Shown here: in pieces, positions 27,633 through 36,723 of the stretch
Position numbering within the stretch: position 1 is the first letter of the stretch
How the letters are laid out: each line of letters starts with the position of its first letter
Origin: Variovorax sp. PBL-E5
Lineage (GTDB): Bacteria > Pseudomonadota > Gammaproteobacteria > Burkholderiales > Burkholderiaceae_C
DNA length: 64,000 nucleotides
Assembly: GCF_901827185.1 (NCBI RefSeq)
Contig: NZ_LR594671.1
Span: 1,860,001-1,924,000 of the forward strand
Direction of reading: 5' to 3'
Notes under the pieces: model-generated
Told to the model about the DNA's origin: nothing
Databases searched by the model: none
What the model saw: only the letters and a program-made list of their open reading frames with translations
Made by a program: the position numbers and the translations under genes

Positions 27633-29354
27633 ATGGAATATCCAACAGCAGGACACCTGATTGTCCGTTGCCTCATCGAGCAGGGCGTCGAGACCGTGTT
27701 CGGCGTGCCCGGCGAAAGCTATCTGGCGGTGCTCGACGGCTTTCACGCGCATCGCGACCGCATCCGCTTCGTCGTCAACCGGCAGGAGGGCGGCGCCGCC
27801 TTCATGGCCGAGGCGCACGGCAAGCTCACCGGCCGGCCCGGCGTCTGCTTCGTGACGCGCGGGCCCGGGGCCACCAATGCGTCGATCGGCGTGCACAACG
27901 CGTTCCAGGATTCGACGCCGATGGTGCTGTTCGTGGGCGACGTCGGCAGCGACTTCCGCGATCGCGAGGCCTTTCAGGAGGTCGACTACGGCAGCTTCTT
28001 CGGTCCGAGCACCAAGGGCTTCGCCAAGCGTGTCGAACGCATCGACGATGCCGATCGCATTCCCGAGTACGTCGCACGCGCCTTTGCGACGGCAATGAAC
28101 GGACGGCCCGGTCCCGTCGTGCTGGTGTTGCCGGAAGACATGCTGCGCACGACCACCGCAGCGCAGCCGCTCGGCCGCGTGGAGGCGGTCGAGCCATGGA
28201 GCGATCCGGGTGCCCTGCGCAGCCTGCGCGAGCTGTTGTTGAAATCGCAGCGGCCGCTGGTGATCGCCGGTGGCGGCGGCTGGACGCCGCAGGCGGCGCA
28301 GGCCTTGCAGCGCTTCGCGGAGAACTGGAAATTGCCGGTGGCGAATGCGTTCCGCTTCCAGGACACCTTCGACAACCACCATCCGCTCTATGCCGGCGAT
28401 GTCGGCATCGCGATCAATCCGAAGCTCGCGGAGCGCGTGAGGCAGAGCGATCTGATCCTCGCCATCGGCCCGCGCCTGGGTGAGATGACCACCGGCGGCT
28501 ACACCCTGCTCGAAGCGCCCAAGGCGAAGCAGACGCTGGTGCACATCCATGCGAGTGCCGAGGAGCTCAACCGGGTCTACCAGGCCGATCTCGCGATCAA
28601 TGCCGGCATGAGCGCGGCGGCGCGCAGCCTCGAGGTGCTGAGCGCGCCGACGGAGCTGCCCTGGGAGGCGTGGACCGCCGCGGCGAACGCGGACTACCTC
28701 GCCAACCTCGAGCCGCAGGCGCTCGCGGGCCTGCCCGCCGAATCGCCGCGCGGCGCGGTCGACATGGTGGCGGTGGTCGCGCTGCTGCAGAAGCACTTGC
28801 CGGCGGATGCGGCCATCACCAACGGCGCAGGCAACTTCGCGAGCTGGGTGCACCGGTATTTCCGCTACCACGGCCTCGCGAAAGGCCACAAGACGCAACT
28901 CGCGCCGACCAGCGGTGCGATGGGCTACGGCGTGCCTGCGGGCATCGCAGCCAGCCTCACGACGGGGCGCGTCGCCTTTACCATCGCGGGCGATGGCGAT
29001 TTCCTGATGAACGGACAGGAGCTCGCCACCGCGTCGCAGCATGGCGGCAAAAGCATCATCGTGCTGCTCAACAACGGCATGTTCGGCACGATCCGCATGC
29101 ACCAGGAGCGCGAGTACCCGACGAACGTGAGCGGCACGGCGCTGCGCAATCCGGACTTCTGCCTGCTGGCCCGCGCCTACGGCTATGCGGCGGAGCGCGT
29201 GACCGAGACCTCGCAGTTCGAGGCTGCGCTGCTGCGCGCGCTGGCGGCCGATACGGGCACGCTGATCGAGATTCCGCTGGACCCCGAGGTGATCACCACG
29301 CGCGGCACGCTGACGTCGATCACGAAGGCCGCGCAGGTGCGTTCGGCGGATTGA
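27633..29354 (+). CDS. thiamine-diphosphate-dependent enzyme, acetolactate-synthase-like
   Basis: A 573-residue ThDP enzyme. The N-terminal Pyr domain has the activating Glu in VNRQEGGAAFMAEAHGK near residue 50. A central Rossmann-like domain includes PLVIAGGGGWTPQAAQALQ, and the C-terminal PP domain holds the cofactor/metal motif GDGDFLMNGQELATAS...NN. It resembles the catalytic subunit of acetolactate synthase but has no regulatory subunit gene nearby, so a decarboxylase or carboligase role in catabolism is as likely. Start MEYPTAGHL at 27633; the upstream in-frame ATG (27576) lies next to the operator. It is divergent from tetR and probably co-regulated with the operon. Confidence 0.88.
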   Translation: MEYPTAGHLIVRCLIEQGVETVFGVPGESYLAVLDGFHAHRDRIRFVVNRQEGGAAFMAEAHGKLTGRPGVCFVTRGPGATNASIGVHNAFQDSTPMVLFVGDVGSDFRDREAFQEVDYGSFFGPSTKGFAKRVERIDDADRIPEYVARAFATAMNGRPGPVVLVLPEDMLRTTTAAQPLGRVEAVEPWSDPGALRSLRELLLKSQRPLVIAGGGGWTPQAAQALQRFAENWKLPVANAFRFQDTFDNHHPLYAGDVGIAINPKLAERVRQSDLILAIGPRLGEMTTGGYTLLEAPKAKQTLVHIHASAEELNRVYQADLAINAGMSAAARSLEVLSAPTELPWEAWTAAANADYLANLEPQALAGLPAESPRGAVDMVAVVALLQKHLPADAAITNGAGNFASWVHRYFRYHGLAKGHKTQLAPTSGAMGYGVPAGIAASLTTGRVAFTIAGDGDFLMNGQELATASQHGGKSIIVLLNNGMFGTIRMHQEREYPTNVSGTALRNPDFCLLARAYGYAAERVTETSQFEAALLRALAADTGTLIEIPLDPEVITTRGTLTSITKAAQVRSAD

Positions 29355-29358
29355 GGGC

Positions 29359-29388
29359 AAAAAAAAAGCCGGCGGGGTGCCGGCTTTT
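29359..29388 (-). terminator. bidirectional intrinsic terminator between two convergent genes
   Basis: GCCGGC (29368-29373) and GCCGGC (29379-29384) form a 6-bp hairpin with loop GGGGT. It is flanked by nine A on the left and four T on the right. Read on the minus strand the hairpin is followed by nine T, a strong terminator for the SWIB gene; read on the plus strand it can end the ThDP-enzyme transcript. Confidence 0.85.
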
Positions 29389-29418
29389 CGAGTCGAGCGC
29401 GCGGGGCGCTCGAAGGGC

Positions 29419-29838
29419 TTACTTGACGTGCTTGCCGATCAGTGAGGCCAGTTCGAACATCGACACTTGCGGCTTGCCGAAGATTTCCTTCAGCTTGGCA
29501 TCGGCGTTGATGTTGCGCTTGTTGGCCTTGTCCTGAAGGTTGTTCTTCTTGATGTAGTCCCACAGTTTGCTCACGACGGCGGTGCGCGGCAGAGGGGTCG
29601 AACCGACCACGGCAGCCAGTGCGGGGCTGGGGGTCAGCGCCTTCATGAACGCAGCGTTGGGGGTGCGCTTCTTGGCGGGAGCCTTCTTTGCAGCAGCCTT
29701 CTTGGCCGGCGCAGCCTTCTTGGCGGGGGCCGCCTTCTTTGCAGGAGCCGCCTTCTTTGCCGGTGCCGCAGCCTTCTTGGCCGGAGCGGCCTTCTTTGCG
29801 GGAGCTTTCTTGGCCGGAGCCTTCTTTGCAGTTGCCAT
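29419..29838 (-). CDS. histone-H1-like lysine/alanine tail fused to a SWIB/MDM2 domain
   Basis: A 139-residue nucleoid-type protein. Residues about 3-58 are tandem repeats of the PAKKAA/AAPAKKA type, like eukaryotic H1 tails and bacterial Hc/AlgP proteins, and should bind DNA or RNA by charge. Residues about 60-139 form a SWIB domain (LAAVVGSTPLPRTAVVSKLWDYIKKNNLQD, then KRNINADAKLKEIFGKPQVSMFEL). The start MATAKKAP (29836-29838) was chosen because the upstream in-frame extension is poorly conserved in style. It ends just before a strong terminator, so it is a single-gene unit. The role in chromosome structure is inferred. Confidence 0.9.
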   Translation of the reverse strand: MATAKKAPAKKAPAKKAAPAKKAAAPAKKAAPAKKAAPAKKAAPAKKAAAKKAPAKKRTPNAAFMKALTPSPALAAVVGSTPLPRTAVVSKLWDYIKKNNLQDKANKRNINADAKLKEIFGKPQVSMFELASLIGKHVK

Positions 29839-30020
29839 GGTTGATTTCCTTTTTTGGTTGGACACTTCACCAATGAAAAGCGGTGTCTCCACTGGCATTG
29901 CGGATGCTAAAGGAGAAAAAACGCGTTTCCAAGGGAAAAAGAGATTTTTTCATTGGGAGCTGTTGTTTTTTCAGAGGGGAGAAAGCGCCGATTTCCCTCG
30001 AAGCGATGAGCCTCGGTGCT

Positions 30021-30947
30021 TCAGCGGCGGCGCGCGGGCCAGGTCGCGAGCACCACACCGAGCAGTGCGAACGCAAAAGCGAGCAGCTGTGGCGTGGACA
30101 GGCGCTCGCCGAGAACGAGCACGCCGACGAGCGCAGCGCTGACCGGCAGCATCACGGTGAACACGCCCGCCTGCGATGCGGGCACGCCTTTAAGGCCCGT
30201 CATCCAGAGCCATACGGTCCAGATGCTGGCCGCCAGCGCATAGGCGACCAGCAGGCCCCACATGCCGAAGGACACAGCGCCAAAATCGAAGTGCAGTGCG
30301 AACCAGACGCCCAGCGGCGTCGAGAGCACGAAGCCCCACAGGTTGATCAGCGCGGAGATCCGCTTGGGCCCGAGCCGGCCGGTGAGCGACTTGCCGATCA
30401 CCGCGTAGGCCGCCTCGCACAGCACGGCGAAGAAGACGAGCAGATCGCCCAGCCATGGCATCGATGCGGAAGCCGCAGCCTGCGGGTTCACCGACGCGCG
30501 CGCGGGTGCGAGCGCGAGCAGGCCGATCCCGAACGCGGCGCATGCGATCGCGAGGCCGATGCGCAGCGTGATGCGCTCGCGCAGGAAGAGCCAGCTGCCG
30601 AGCGCGACGACCGCCGGGATCGAGGCCATGATCACGCCGGCGGACACGGCACTGGTCATGCTCACGCCGAACAGCATGCAGATCGAGAACAGGAAGTTGC
30701 CGAGAAACGATTCGAGAAACACCAGGCCGCGCGTGCGCGTCGTCATCGGCGCTTCGTCCGCGGGGCGGCGCAGCCAGTGCGGCATGGCCGCGGCCGCGAT
30801 GCCAAAGCGCAGCCAGGCGAGCAGCAGCACCGGAAACGCCACGACGAGCGGCTTGGACAGCGCGACATAGCTGCCGACCAGCGACATGCTCAGCGCAAGG
30901 CAACCGTATGCGGCGAGTCGGCGCGGTGGGGGGAGGGCGGGGTTCAA
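30021..30947 (-). CDS. DMT-superfamily (EamA) transporter
   Basis: A 308-residue inner-membrane exporter with two EamA repeats and about ten membrane helices, e.g. LAAYGCLALSMSLVGSYVAL, TSAVSAGVIMASIPAVVALG, and the second repeat around AGVFTVMLPVSAALVGVLVLGE, where the P-VS-A-GxxxLGE pattern is the EamA signature. Exported substrates are usually amino acids or metabolites. The indicated start is a TTG; no ATG precedes the first helix, so the true start is uncertain by a few codons. Confidence 0.88.
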   Translation of the reverse strand: MNPALPPPRRLAAYGCLALSMSLVGSYVALSKPLVVAFPVLLLAWLRFGIAAAAMPHWLRRPADEAPMTTRTRGLVFLESFLGNFLFSICMLFGVSMTSAVSAGVIMASIPAVVALGSWLFLRERITLRIGLAIACAAFGIGLLALAPARASVNPQAAASASMPWLGDLLVFFAVLCEAAYAVIGKSLTGRLGPKRISALINLWGFVLSTPLGVWFALHFDFGAVSFGMWGLLVAYALAASIWTVWLWMTGLKGVPASQAGVFTVMLPVSAALVGVLVLGERLSTPQLLAFAFALLGVVLATWPARRR

Positions 30948-31333
30948 CAGACTGCGGCGTTGCGAAGATTATTCATTCGATGATGCCCCATCCCGCCGGA
31001 CGGATCCGACGCGTGGGCTGCCAGGCATCTTGCGCGGAAGTGACCGCAACGACATCCCGCGCGACTGGCCCGCAACGCTCAACGCGGAGTGATCGCCATC
31101 CAGTTTCATGACCGAAGAATTGATTTCGCATCGCGGCATGGGGCTGTGCTGCGTTGCAATATTTTTTCTCAATATAAGAAAGTTTATTTCACATAGAGGG
31201 AAATTGATCGCAAGCCATTGATTTTTCTATCAAAAAAATATGTCTTCTATAAGACATAAGAGTCGACGACTCCGCTTAGAGTTAGGCCCATGGACGCAGC
31301 CGCGCCCCCTCTCAATCAACCCTTGGAGTGACC
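30948..31333 (+). promoter_or_regulatory. AT-rich intergenic control region upstream of aceA
   Basis: No gene is seen in these 386 bases. The half nearest aceA is unusually AT-rich for this genome. It holds a 20-bp inverted repeat at 31239-31258 (TATGTCTT, 4-base spacer, AAGACATA) and a smaller hairpin TTGAT-TTTTCT-ATCAA at 31217-31232. The palindrome lies 75 bases before the aceA start, suited to regulator control of the glyoxylate shunt; the regulator is unknown. Confidence 0.5.
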
Positions 31334-32653
31334 ATGCCTCAAACCATCACAGAACAACTGAGCCGCGAACAGCAGATCGCAGCCCTCGAGAAGGAATGGG
31401 CGACCAACCCCCGCTGGAAGGGCATCAAGCGCGGCTACAGCGCTGCCGATGTGGTGCGTTTGCGCGGCTCGTTCCCGATCGAGCACACGCTGGCGCGCCG
31501 CGGTGCCGAGAAGCTCTGGGACCTCGTGAACACCGAACCGTACGTCAACTGTCTGGGTGCGCTCACCGGTGGGCAGGCGATGCAGCAGGTGAAGGCCGGC
31601 GTGAAGGCGATCTACCTGTCGGGCTGGCAGGTGGCCGCCGACAACAACAGCTACGCCGCGATGTACCCCGACCAATCGCTTTATCCAGTGGACTCCGTGC
31701 CGACCGTGGTCGAACGCATCAACAACACCTTCCGCCGCGCCGACGAAATCCAGTGGTCCAAGGGAACGAACCCGGGCGACAAGGGCTATGTCGACTACTT
31801 TGCGCCCATCGTGGCCGATGCCGAAGCCGGCTTCGGCGGCGTGCTGAACGGTTTCGAACTGATGAAGGCGATGATCAAGGCGGGCGCCGGCGGCGTCCAT
31901 TTCGAAGATCAGCTCGCATCGGTCAAGAAGTGCGGCCACATGGGTGGCAAGGTGCTGGTCCCGACGACCGAAGCCGTGCAAAAGCTGATCGCGGCGCGCA
32001 TGGCCGCCGACGTCTGCGGTACGCCGACGCTCGTCATCGCGCGCACGGATGCGGAAGCCGCCGACCTGCTGACCAGCGACTACGACGCCAACGACAAGCC
32101 CTTCCTGACCGGCGAGCGCACGGCCGAAGGCTTCTACAAGACGAAGAAGGGCATTGATCAGGCCATCAGCCGCGCGATCGCCTATGCGCACTATGCCGAT
32201 CTCGTGTGGTGCGAAACGGGTACGCCCGACCTGGAATTCGCGCGCAAGTTCGCCGAGGCCGTGCACAAGGTGCATCCCGGCAAGATGCTGGCATACAACT
32301 GCTCGCCTTCGTTCAACTGGAAGAAGAACCTCGATGACGCGACCATCGCCAAGTTCCAGAAGGAACTCGGCGCGATGGGCTACAAGTACCAGTTCATCAC
32401 GCTGGCCGGCATCCATTCGATGTGGTTCAACATGTTCGATCTGGCGCAGGACTATGTGAAGCGCGGCATGTCGGCGTATGTCGAGAAGGTGCAGGAGCCC
32501 GAGTTCGCGGCGCGGGATCGCGGCTACACCTTCGTGTCGCATCAGCAGGAAGTGGGTACCGGGTACTTCGACGAGGTCACCACCGTGATCCAGGGCGGCA
32601 AGTCGAGTGTGACCGCGCTGACGGGCTCGACCGAAGAAGAGCAGTTCCACTGA
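31334..32653 (+). CDS. aceA: isocitrate lyase
   Basis: A 439-residue cytoplasmic enzyme that splits isocitrate into succinate and glyoxylate, the first step of the glyoxylate shunt used for growth on acetate and fatty acids. The active-site loop KKCGHMGGK is present with the catalytic Cys at 200; other conserved blocks are [20 protein letters not shown]-like [22 protein letters not shown] and [13 protein letters not shown] at 31334 has GGAG five bases upstream; a GTG two codons earlier is also in frame. A terminator follows directly, so it is monocistronic; no malate synthase gene is adjacent. Confidence 0.98.
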   Translation: MPQTITEQLSREQQIAALEKEWATNPRWKGIKRGYSAADVVRLRGSFPIEHTLARRGAEKLWDLVNTEPYVNCLGALTGGQAMQQVKAGVKAIYLSGWQVAADNNSYAAMYPDQSLYPVDSVPTVVERINNTFRRADEIQWSKGTNPGDKGYVDYFAPIVADAEAGFGGVLNGFELMKAMIKAGAGGVHFEDQLASVKKCGHMGGKVLVPTTEAVQKLIAARMAADVCGTPTLVIARTDAEAADLLTSDYDANDKPFLTGERTAEGFYKTKKGIDQAISRAIAYAHYADLVWCETGTPDLEFARKFAEAVHKVHPGKMLAYNCSPSFNWKKNLDDATIAKFQKELGAMGYKYQFITLAGIHSMWFNMFDLAQDYVKRGMSAYVEKVQEPEFAARDRGYTFVSHQQEVGTGYFDEVTTVIQGGKSSVTALTGSTEEEQFH

Positions 32654-32674
32654 TTCCTGCCAACCGATGAGTCG

Positions 32675-32705
32675 ATCCCCGCGTGAGCGATCCGCGGGGA
32701 TTTTT
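32675..32705 (+). terminator. intrinsic terminator of aceA
   Basis: ATCCCCGCG (32675-32683) pairs with CGCGGGGAT (32693-32701) around a 9-base loop and is followed by a run of T. It begins 22 bases after the aceA stop. Confidence 0.88.
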
Positions 32706-32750
32706 CACGATCGGACACAGGGCTTCGAGTCAATGGCCGGTGACTGAAGG

Positions 32751-33176
32751 ATGCGCGCGTCGACGCCGCGACACTCACCCGCAGTGAACGCTCGCCATTC
32801 ATTCATCAAATTTCTGATCGTCGGAAGTCTCGCGACCGCGATCCACTATTCCGTCTTCTACGGTCTCTACCGGATCGCAGGCCTTCCGGCTGTGCCGTCG
32901 ACCTCGGCCGGTTTCGCGGCCAGCGCCGTCTTCAACTTCGCGGCGAACTACCGCTTTACCTTTCGCAGTCGCGCGCGATGGGACATGGCGGCTCTGCGCT
33001 ACGTGCTGATCGCAGGAATCGGCCTCCTGATCAACGCACTGATTTTTTCAGCTCTGCACGAATGGGGCGGCCTGGGCTCCTCGTATTCGCAGCTTTTGGC
33101 GACCGGAGTCGTCCTGGTCTGGAACTACCTGGGCGGCAAATACTTCATCTTCAGGTACAAGGAATTGAAGGCTTAA
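32751..33176 (+). CDS. GtrA-family membrane protein
   Basis: A 141-residue protein with four membrane helices: FIKFLIVGSLATAIHYSVFYGLY, STSAGFAASAVFNFAANYRFTF, LRYVLIAGIGLLINALIFSAL and SQLLATGVVLVWNYLGGKYFIF. The first (FxxVG) and last (NYLxxKYFxF) are GtrA/DPMS_TM signatures. GtrA proteins help move polyprenyl-phosphate-linked sugars across the inner membrane or anchor sugar-transfer complexes. The GTG at 32784 is an alternative start. It opens a three-gene cluster with HAD-UbiA and a large membrane protein. Confidence 0.9.
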   Translation: MRASTPRHSPAVNARHSFIKFLIVGSLATAIHYSVFYGLYRIAGLPAVPSTSAGFAASAVFNFAANYRFTFRSRARWDMAALRYVLIAGIGLLINALIFSALHEWGGLGSSYSQLLATGVVLVWNYLGGKYFIFRYKELKA

Positions 33177-33261
33177 CCATTAATTTGTGACAGTTGGTTT
33201 CAGTCCGCCTTGACTTCTCGCCAAGCTGGTGGAATGTCTCCACGCGATTGGAGTTGAATCC

Positions 33262-34707
33262 ATGGACCTCTCCTGCATTCCCCCGATGGTGACTGCGCCG
33301 CCGCTCTATGTCGACCTCGACGGAACGCTCATCGCCAGCGATCTGTTGATCGAGTCGGCGCTGGTTCTGGTGAAGCAGCGTCCGCTCGCTATCTTCGATC
33401 TGCTAGGCTGGATCCTGCAGGGCAAAGCGACCTTGAAGACCCGGATCGCGCAGGAGGTCGAACTCGATGTCGCGCACCTTCCCTACGATCACGAGGTCCT
33501 GGCATTGATTGCCAGGGCCCGATCCGAAGGGCGAAAGGTGGTCCTGGCCACGGCCAGTCACCGGAAGTACGCCGACGCGGTGGCGGCGCACCTTCGCGTT
33601 TTCGACGCGGTGCTGGCGACCGATTCCCAGAGGAATCGCTCTGGGCTCGCCAAACTGGAAGCGATCCAGGCTGACGCAGACGGACCGTTCTGCTACGCCG
33701 GAAATTCTGCCGCCGACCTCCCGATCTGGCAGGCGGCGGAAAGTGCGATCGTTGTGACGGCGAGCCCCGCGCTCGTGCGTCGAGCCGCAGCGCGCGCCAG
33801 GGTCGACGCGGTGGTTCGCCCGGCGGGTATGGGCATCGCTGCCGTGCTGCGCGCGATGCGGCTTCATCAGTGGGTCAAGAATCTTCTGGTGTTCATGCCG
33901 GCGGTGCCTTTGGCCGCGCAGCTGGGATGGCCGGCCGTCTGGACGTTGTTGTTGGCCTTCTTCTGCTTCGGCCTCTGTGCTTCCAGCGTGTACCTCCTGA
34001 ACGACCTGCTGGACATCGACGCGGACCGACAACATCCCACCAAGTCACGCAGGCCGATTCCTTCCGGCGCCATGCCGCTCGCATGGGCCGTGATGTTGAC
34101 CCCGATCCTGCTGCTCGCGGCCTTCGGTCTCGCCGCGTGGCGCCTGCCGTGGCTCTTTGCGGTCGTGTTGGTTTTTTACTGGGCGCTCACCATGGCCTAT
34201 TCGGTGCGCCTCAAACGGATCACCGTGGTGGACGTGTTGCTGCTGGCAGGCCTCTACACCATGCGCATTCTTGCGGGTGCTGCGGTGATCGGGGTCATCC
34301 CGTCGTTCTGGATTCTGGCGTTCTCGATGTTCCTGTTCTTCAGCCTCGCCTCGGCCAAGCGCTACATCGAGTTGGCGGACGCCCAGCGGCGCCAGAAGAT
34401 GTCGATGGCAGGGCGGGGCTACAACGTCGCCGATATCCCTGTCGTGTTGACACAGGGGATCGCCGCGGGGCAGATTGCCGTCATGGTGTTCGCCCTCTAC
34501 ATCCAGGATCCCGTGGCGACGCAGCACTTTCGCATGCCTTACTTCCTTTGGGGCGTGGCGCCCCTGCTGCTCTACTGGATCTCGCGCCTCTGGATGAAGG
34601 CACTGCGGGCGAAGGTGCATGACGATCCCCTGGTCTTCGCCGTCAAGGATCGCCAGAGCCAGGTCATCGGAACCGTGTGCGCGGGACTGATCTGGGGGGC
34701 TTTGTGA
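33262..34707 (+). CDS. HAD phosphatase-UbiA prenyltransferase fusion (DPPR-synthase-like)
   Basis: A 481-residue two-domain protein. Residues about 15-190 form a HAD hydrolase domain (YVDLDGTLIASDLL with DxDGT, ATASHRKYADA, GNSAADLPIW). The rest is a UbiA-type integral membrane prenyltransferase with the first Asp-rich motif NDLLDIDADRQHP and about eight helices. UbiA-HAD fusions next to GtrA genes make 5-phosphoribosyl-polyprenyl-phosphate in pathways such as mycobacterial arabinan synthesis; that reaction is inferred here. The ATG at 33262 has GGAG 8 bases upstream. The stop overlaps the next gene (GTGA). Confidence 0.9.
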   Translation: MDLSCIPPMVTAPPLYVDLDGTLIASDLLIESALVLVKQRPLAIFDLLGWILQGKATLKTRIAQEVELDVAHLPYDHEVLALIARARSEGRKVVLATASHRKYADAVAAHLRVFDAVLATDSQRNRSGLAKLEAIQADADGPFCYAGNSAADLPIWQAAESAIVVTASPALVRRAAARARVDAVVRPAGMGIAAVLRAMRLHQWVKNLLVFMPAVPLAAQLGWPAVWTLLLAFFCFGLCASSVYLLNDLLDIDADRQHPTKSRRPIPSGAMPLAWAVMLTPILLLAAFGLAAWRLPWLFAVVLVFYWALTMAYSVRLKRITVVDVLLLAGLYTMRILAGAAVIGVIPSFWILAFSMFLFFSLASAKRYIELADAQRRQKMSMAGRGYNVADIPVVLTQGIAAGQIAVMVFALYIQDPVATQHFRMPYFLWGVAPLLLYWISRLWMKALRAKVHDDPLVFAVKDRQSQVIGTVCAGLIWGAL

Positions 34708-36575
34708 GCGCGTCGCGCGATGCCGCGGAGATGGCGGGCCCTGTCGCAGGATCGACGATGAATGCGCGCTGGAAGGCGTTCCTGCCACTGCTCTCATGTC
34801 TGCCGCTCGCGTTGATCTCGATGAGCGTCACCGGATTCCAGTTCGGCGTCAACAACAACATTTTTCATATCCCCTACGTCCTCGATCTCGCCAGCTCTCC
34901 GGAATTTGCGGGCGATGCCTTTTCGCAGTCGCTCGGCAAGTTCACTTCTGCGCTCTGGCCATTGGTGCGCCTGATTGCGAACGAATCGAACGTTCGCGAC
35001 GTGTTCCTCGTGCTGGCGTCGATCAGCAGGCTCCTGGCGCTGGTTGCAGTCCTGTATCTGGTCAGGCTCAACGGCGTCAAGTCGATCGGTGCCCAGATCG
35101 CATGCCTGAGCGTGGTCGCGGTGACCCCGCTGATGACAGGCTATTCGCCCATCGGGTCGGACGGCCTGTTCCTGCCGTACTTCACTCACAGCGAGGTGAC
35201 GTGGCCGGCGGTTTTCATGTCGCTCGCCCTGATGCAGCGGAGTCGGATCGCCGCGGCGGCGAGTTTCACCGGCATTGCCTTTGCGCTCAACGCATTCGTC
35301 GGCATATGGATGGTGTTCGTGAACATCGCGTCCCGGATCTTCGATACCCGCCGCTTGCCGCGCGCCGGCGAGATCCTGAAATACGGCGCGGTGGTCGGGT
35401 TGATCGCGTTGCCCGTCCTCGTCTGGATTTCATTTGCCGTGCTGGGGGCGAAGCCGGGCGCGCCTTTCAGCTACATCGAGTACGTTCGGGAGTTCTATCC
35501 CAACCACTTTCTGATCGAGGCGGCAAGCAAGGATCGCTCGGCCGCGTTGATGGTGATGTTCGTGTGCGGGCTGATCGGCGCGCTCCATACGGCCAATCCG
35601 CGGTATTGGGTGGGCGTGCAGTTGTCGGTTCTGGCGCTACTGGTCGTCGGGTCCTTCTTGCCCTACCTGATCAACAGGCGCTTCATCTTCAACCTTCATC
35701 TCTTGCGAGCGGACGGTCTGGAGCAGGCGGTGAGCATCCTCCTCTGCGCGATGGCCGCCGTCAAACTCTGGGTCGGCGGCACATCGGCGCGCCAACGCTG
35801 GATGGGCGTCATCGTGCTGGTGGGCCTGCTGAGCTGGCCCAAATCGCTTGCCGGCTTGATGTTGCCAGTGACCGCTTTGGCATTGCTTGCCGGCTTGTCT
35901 GATCAGGCGGATGCCATACCCGTCCGTGCCGCAGGCCAGTGGATCCGGCGTCATGAAACGGCGCTGGCGTGGCTGGCGACTGCGGGGTTCGGAGGCCTGT
36001 TTCTGTTCGAAGCCGTCAAGCTTGGCGCCGGAGCAGGCCTTGCGGCGCGGCTTGCTTTCGTCGCCGTGGCGCTTTATCTGATTTGGCGACCGACGTTCGT
36101 CGCTTCCTGGACGCCTGTGAAAGCGACGACGACCTGCACCGTGGCGGCACTCCTGGTTTCGGGTTTGGCGATTCAGCAGCGCATGACCAACGACCCGGGT
36201 CCGTCGGCATCGTCACAGGATTGGGACGACCTGGTTGCATGGGTACGCGCCAGCGATATTCACGGTGTCTTTCTCGTGCCGCTGGACGGGTCCGACAATT
36301 TTCAGCTGCGGGCGCGCCGTCCCGTGTGGGTTGGCGCGGTGCAAGGTGCCGCGGTGATGTGGGAGCCTTCGTTCTACGCGCAATGGTCGCCGCGTTTCAA
36401 TGACCTGCTTCCGTTGAAGACTGCGCGAGAGTTCATCGCCTATGCGAGCGCGCACCAGATCCGCCATGTGGTGATCGATACCCAGACCGGCGACTGTGCG
36501 GCGCCGGCCGAACTCGTCAAGCGAACCGGGCGCTATGCGCTGTGCCGTGTCGGCAACGCGGCCGGAGCGATGTGA
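34704..36575 (+). CDS. large polytopic membrane protein, probable GT-C-type glycosyltransferase
   Basis: A 623-residue protein with about 11-13 hydrophobic segments followed by a soluble C-terminal domain of about 120 residues (ASSQDWDDLVAWVRASDIHGVFLVPLDGSD...). This layout is that of GT-C lipid-linked sugar transferases. I do not recognise the exact family and see no certain catalytic DxD/ExD motif in the first loop, though FHIPYVLDLASSPEFAGDAF is acidic. The start is taken as GTG at 34704, which overlaps the HAD-UbiA stop by four bases; an ATG at 34731 is possible. It probably transfers the sugar made by the upstream pair. Confidence 0.75.
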   Translation: MSASRDAAEMAGPVAGSTMNARWKAFLPLLSCLPLALISMSVTGFQFGVNNNIFHIPYVLDLASSPEFAGDAFSQSLGKFTSALWPLVRLIANESNVRDVFLVLASISRLLALVAVLYLVRLNGVKSIGAQIACLSVVAVTPLMTGYSPIGSDGLFLPYFTHSEVTWPAVFMSLALMQRSRIAAAASFTGIAFALNAFVGIWMVFVNIASRIFDTRRLPRAGEILKYGAVVGLIALPVLVWISFAVLGAKPGAPFSYIEYVREFYPNHFLIEAASKDRSAALMVMFVCGLIGALHTANPRYWVGVQLSVLALLVVGSFLPYLINRRFIFNLHLLRADGLEQAVSILLCAMAAVKLWVGGTSARQRWMGVIVLVGLLSWPKSLAGLMLPVTALALLAGLSDQADAIPVRAAGQWIRRHETALAWLATAGFGGLFLFEAVKLGAGAGLAARLAFVAVALYLIWRPTFVASWTPVKATTTCTVAALLVSGLAIQQRMTNDPGPSASSQDWDDLVAWVRASDIHGVFLVPLDGSDNFQLRARRPVWVGAVQGAAVMWEPSFYAQWSPRFNDLLPLKTAREFIAYASAHQIRHVVIDTQTGDCAAPAELVKRTGRYALCRVGNAAGAM

Positions 36576-36660
36576 AAGAGGGTCGCCTCCACACGCCGAA
36601 ATCCGCCGCGGATAGAATGACGGACTTCGTCCGAACAAGAGCGAGAAAGGCATCTTGGTT

Positions 36661-36723
36661 ATGACACCGCGAACTACGCCGCAAGCATTCAGCGGTCTTT
36701 TCCCTGAAGGAAAAGGCCGGTAG
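36661..36723 (+). CDS. candidate thrS leader peptide (attenuator)
   Basis: A 20-residue ORF, MTPRTTPQAFSGLFPEGKGR, with AAAGG ending 10 bases before its ATG. Threonine occupies codons 2, 5 and 6, using ACA, ACT and ACG; ACA and ACT are rare choices in a GC-rich genome. It ends 40 bases before a perfect terminator that precedes thrS. The arrangement matches leader peptides of ribosome-mediated attenuators, which stall at codons of the amino acid being sensed. Codon content and position are seen directly; the role is inferred. Confidence 0.6.
   Translation: MTPRTTPQAFSGLFPEGKGR

Noticed and set aside
29640..29830. Tandem GCCTTCTTGGC-type DNA repeats, possibly a repeat array
   Set aside because: They simply encode the PAKKAA tail of the H1-like protein; no spacer structure as in CRISPR.
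30021..31333. Possible small RNA in the gap upstream of aceA
   Set aside because: Hairpins are present but no promoter-terminator pair for an independent RNA could be identified.
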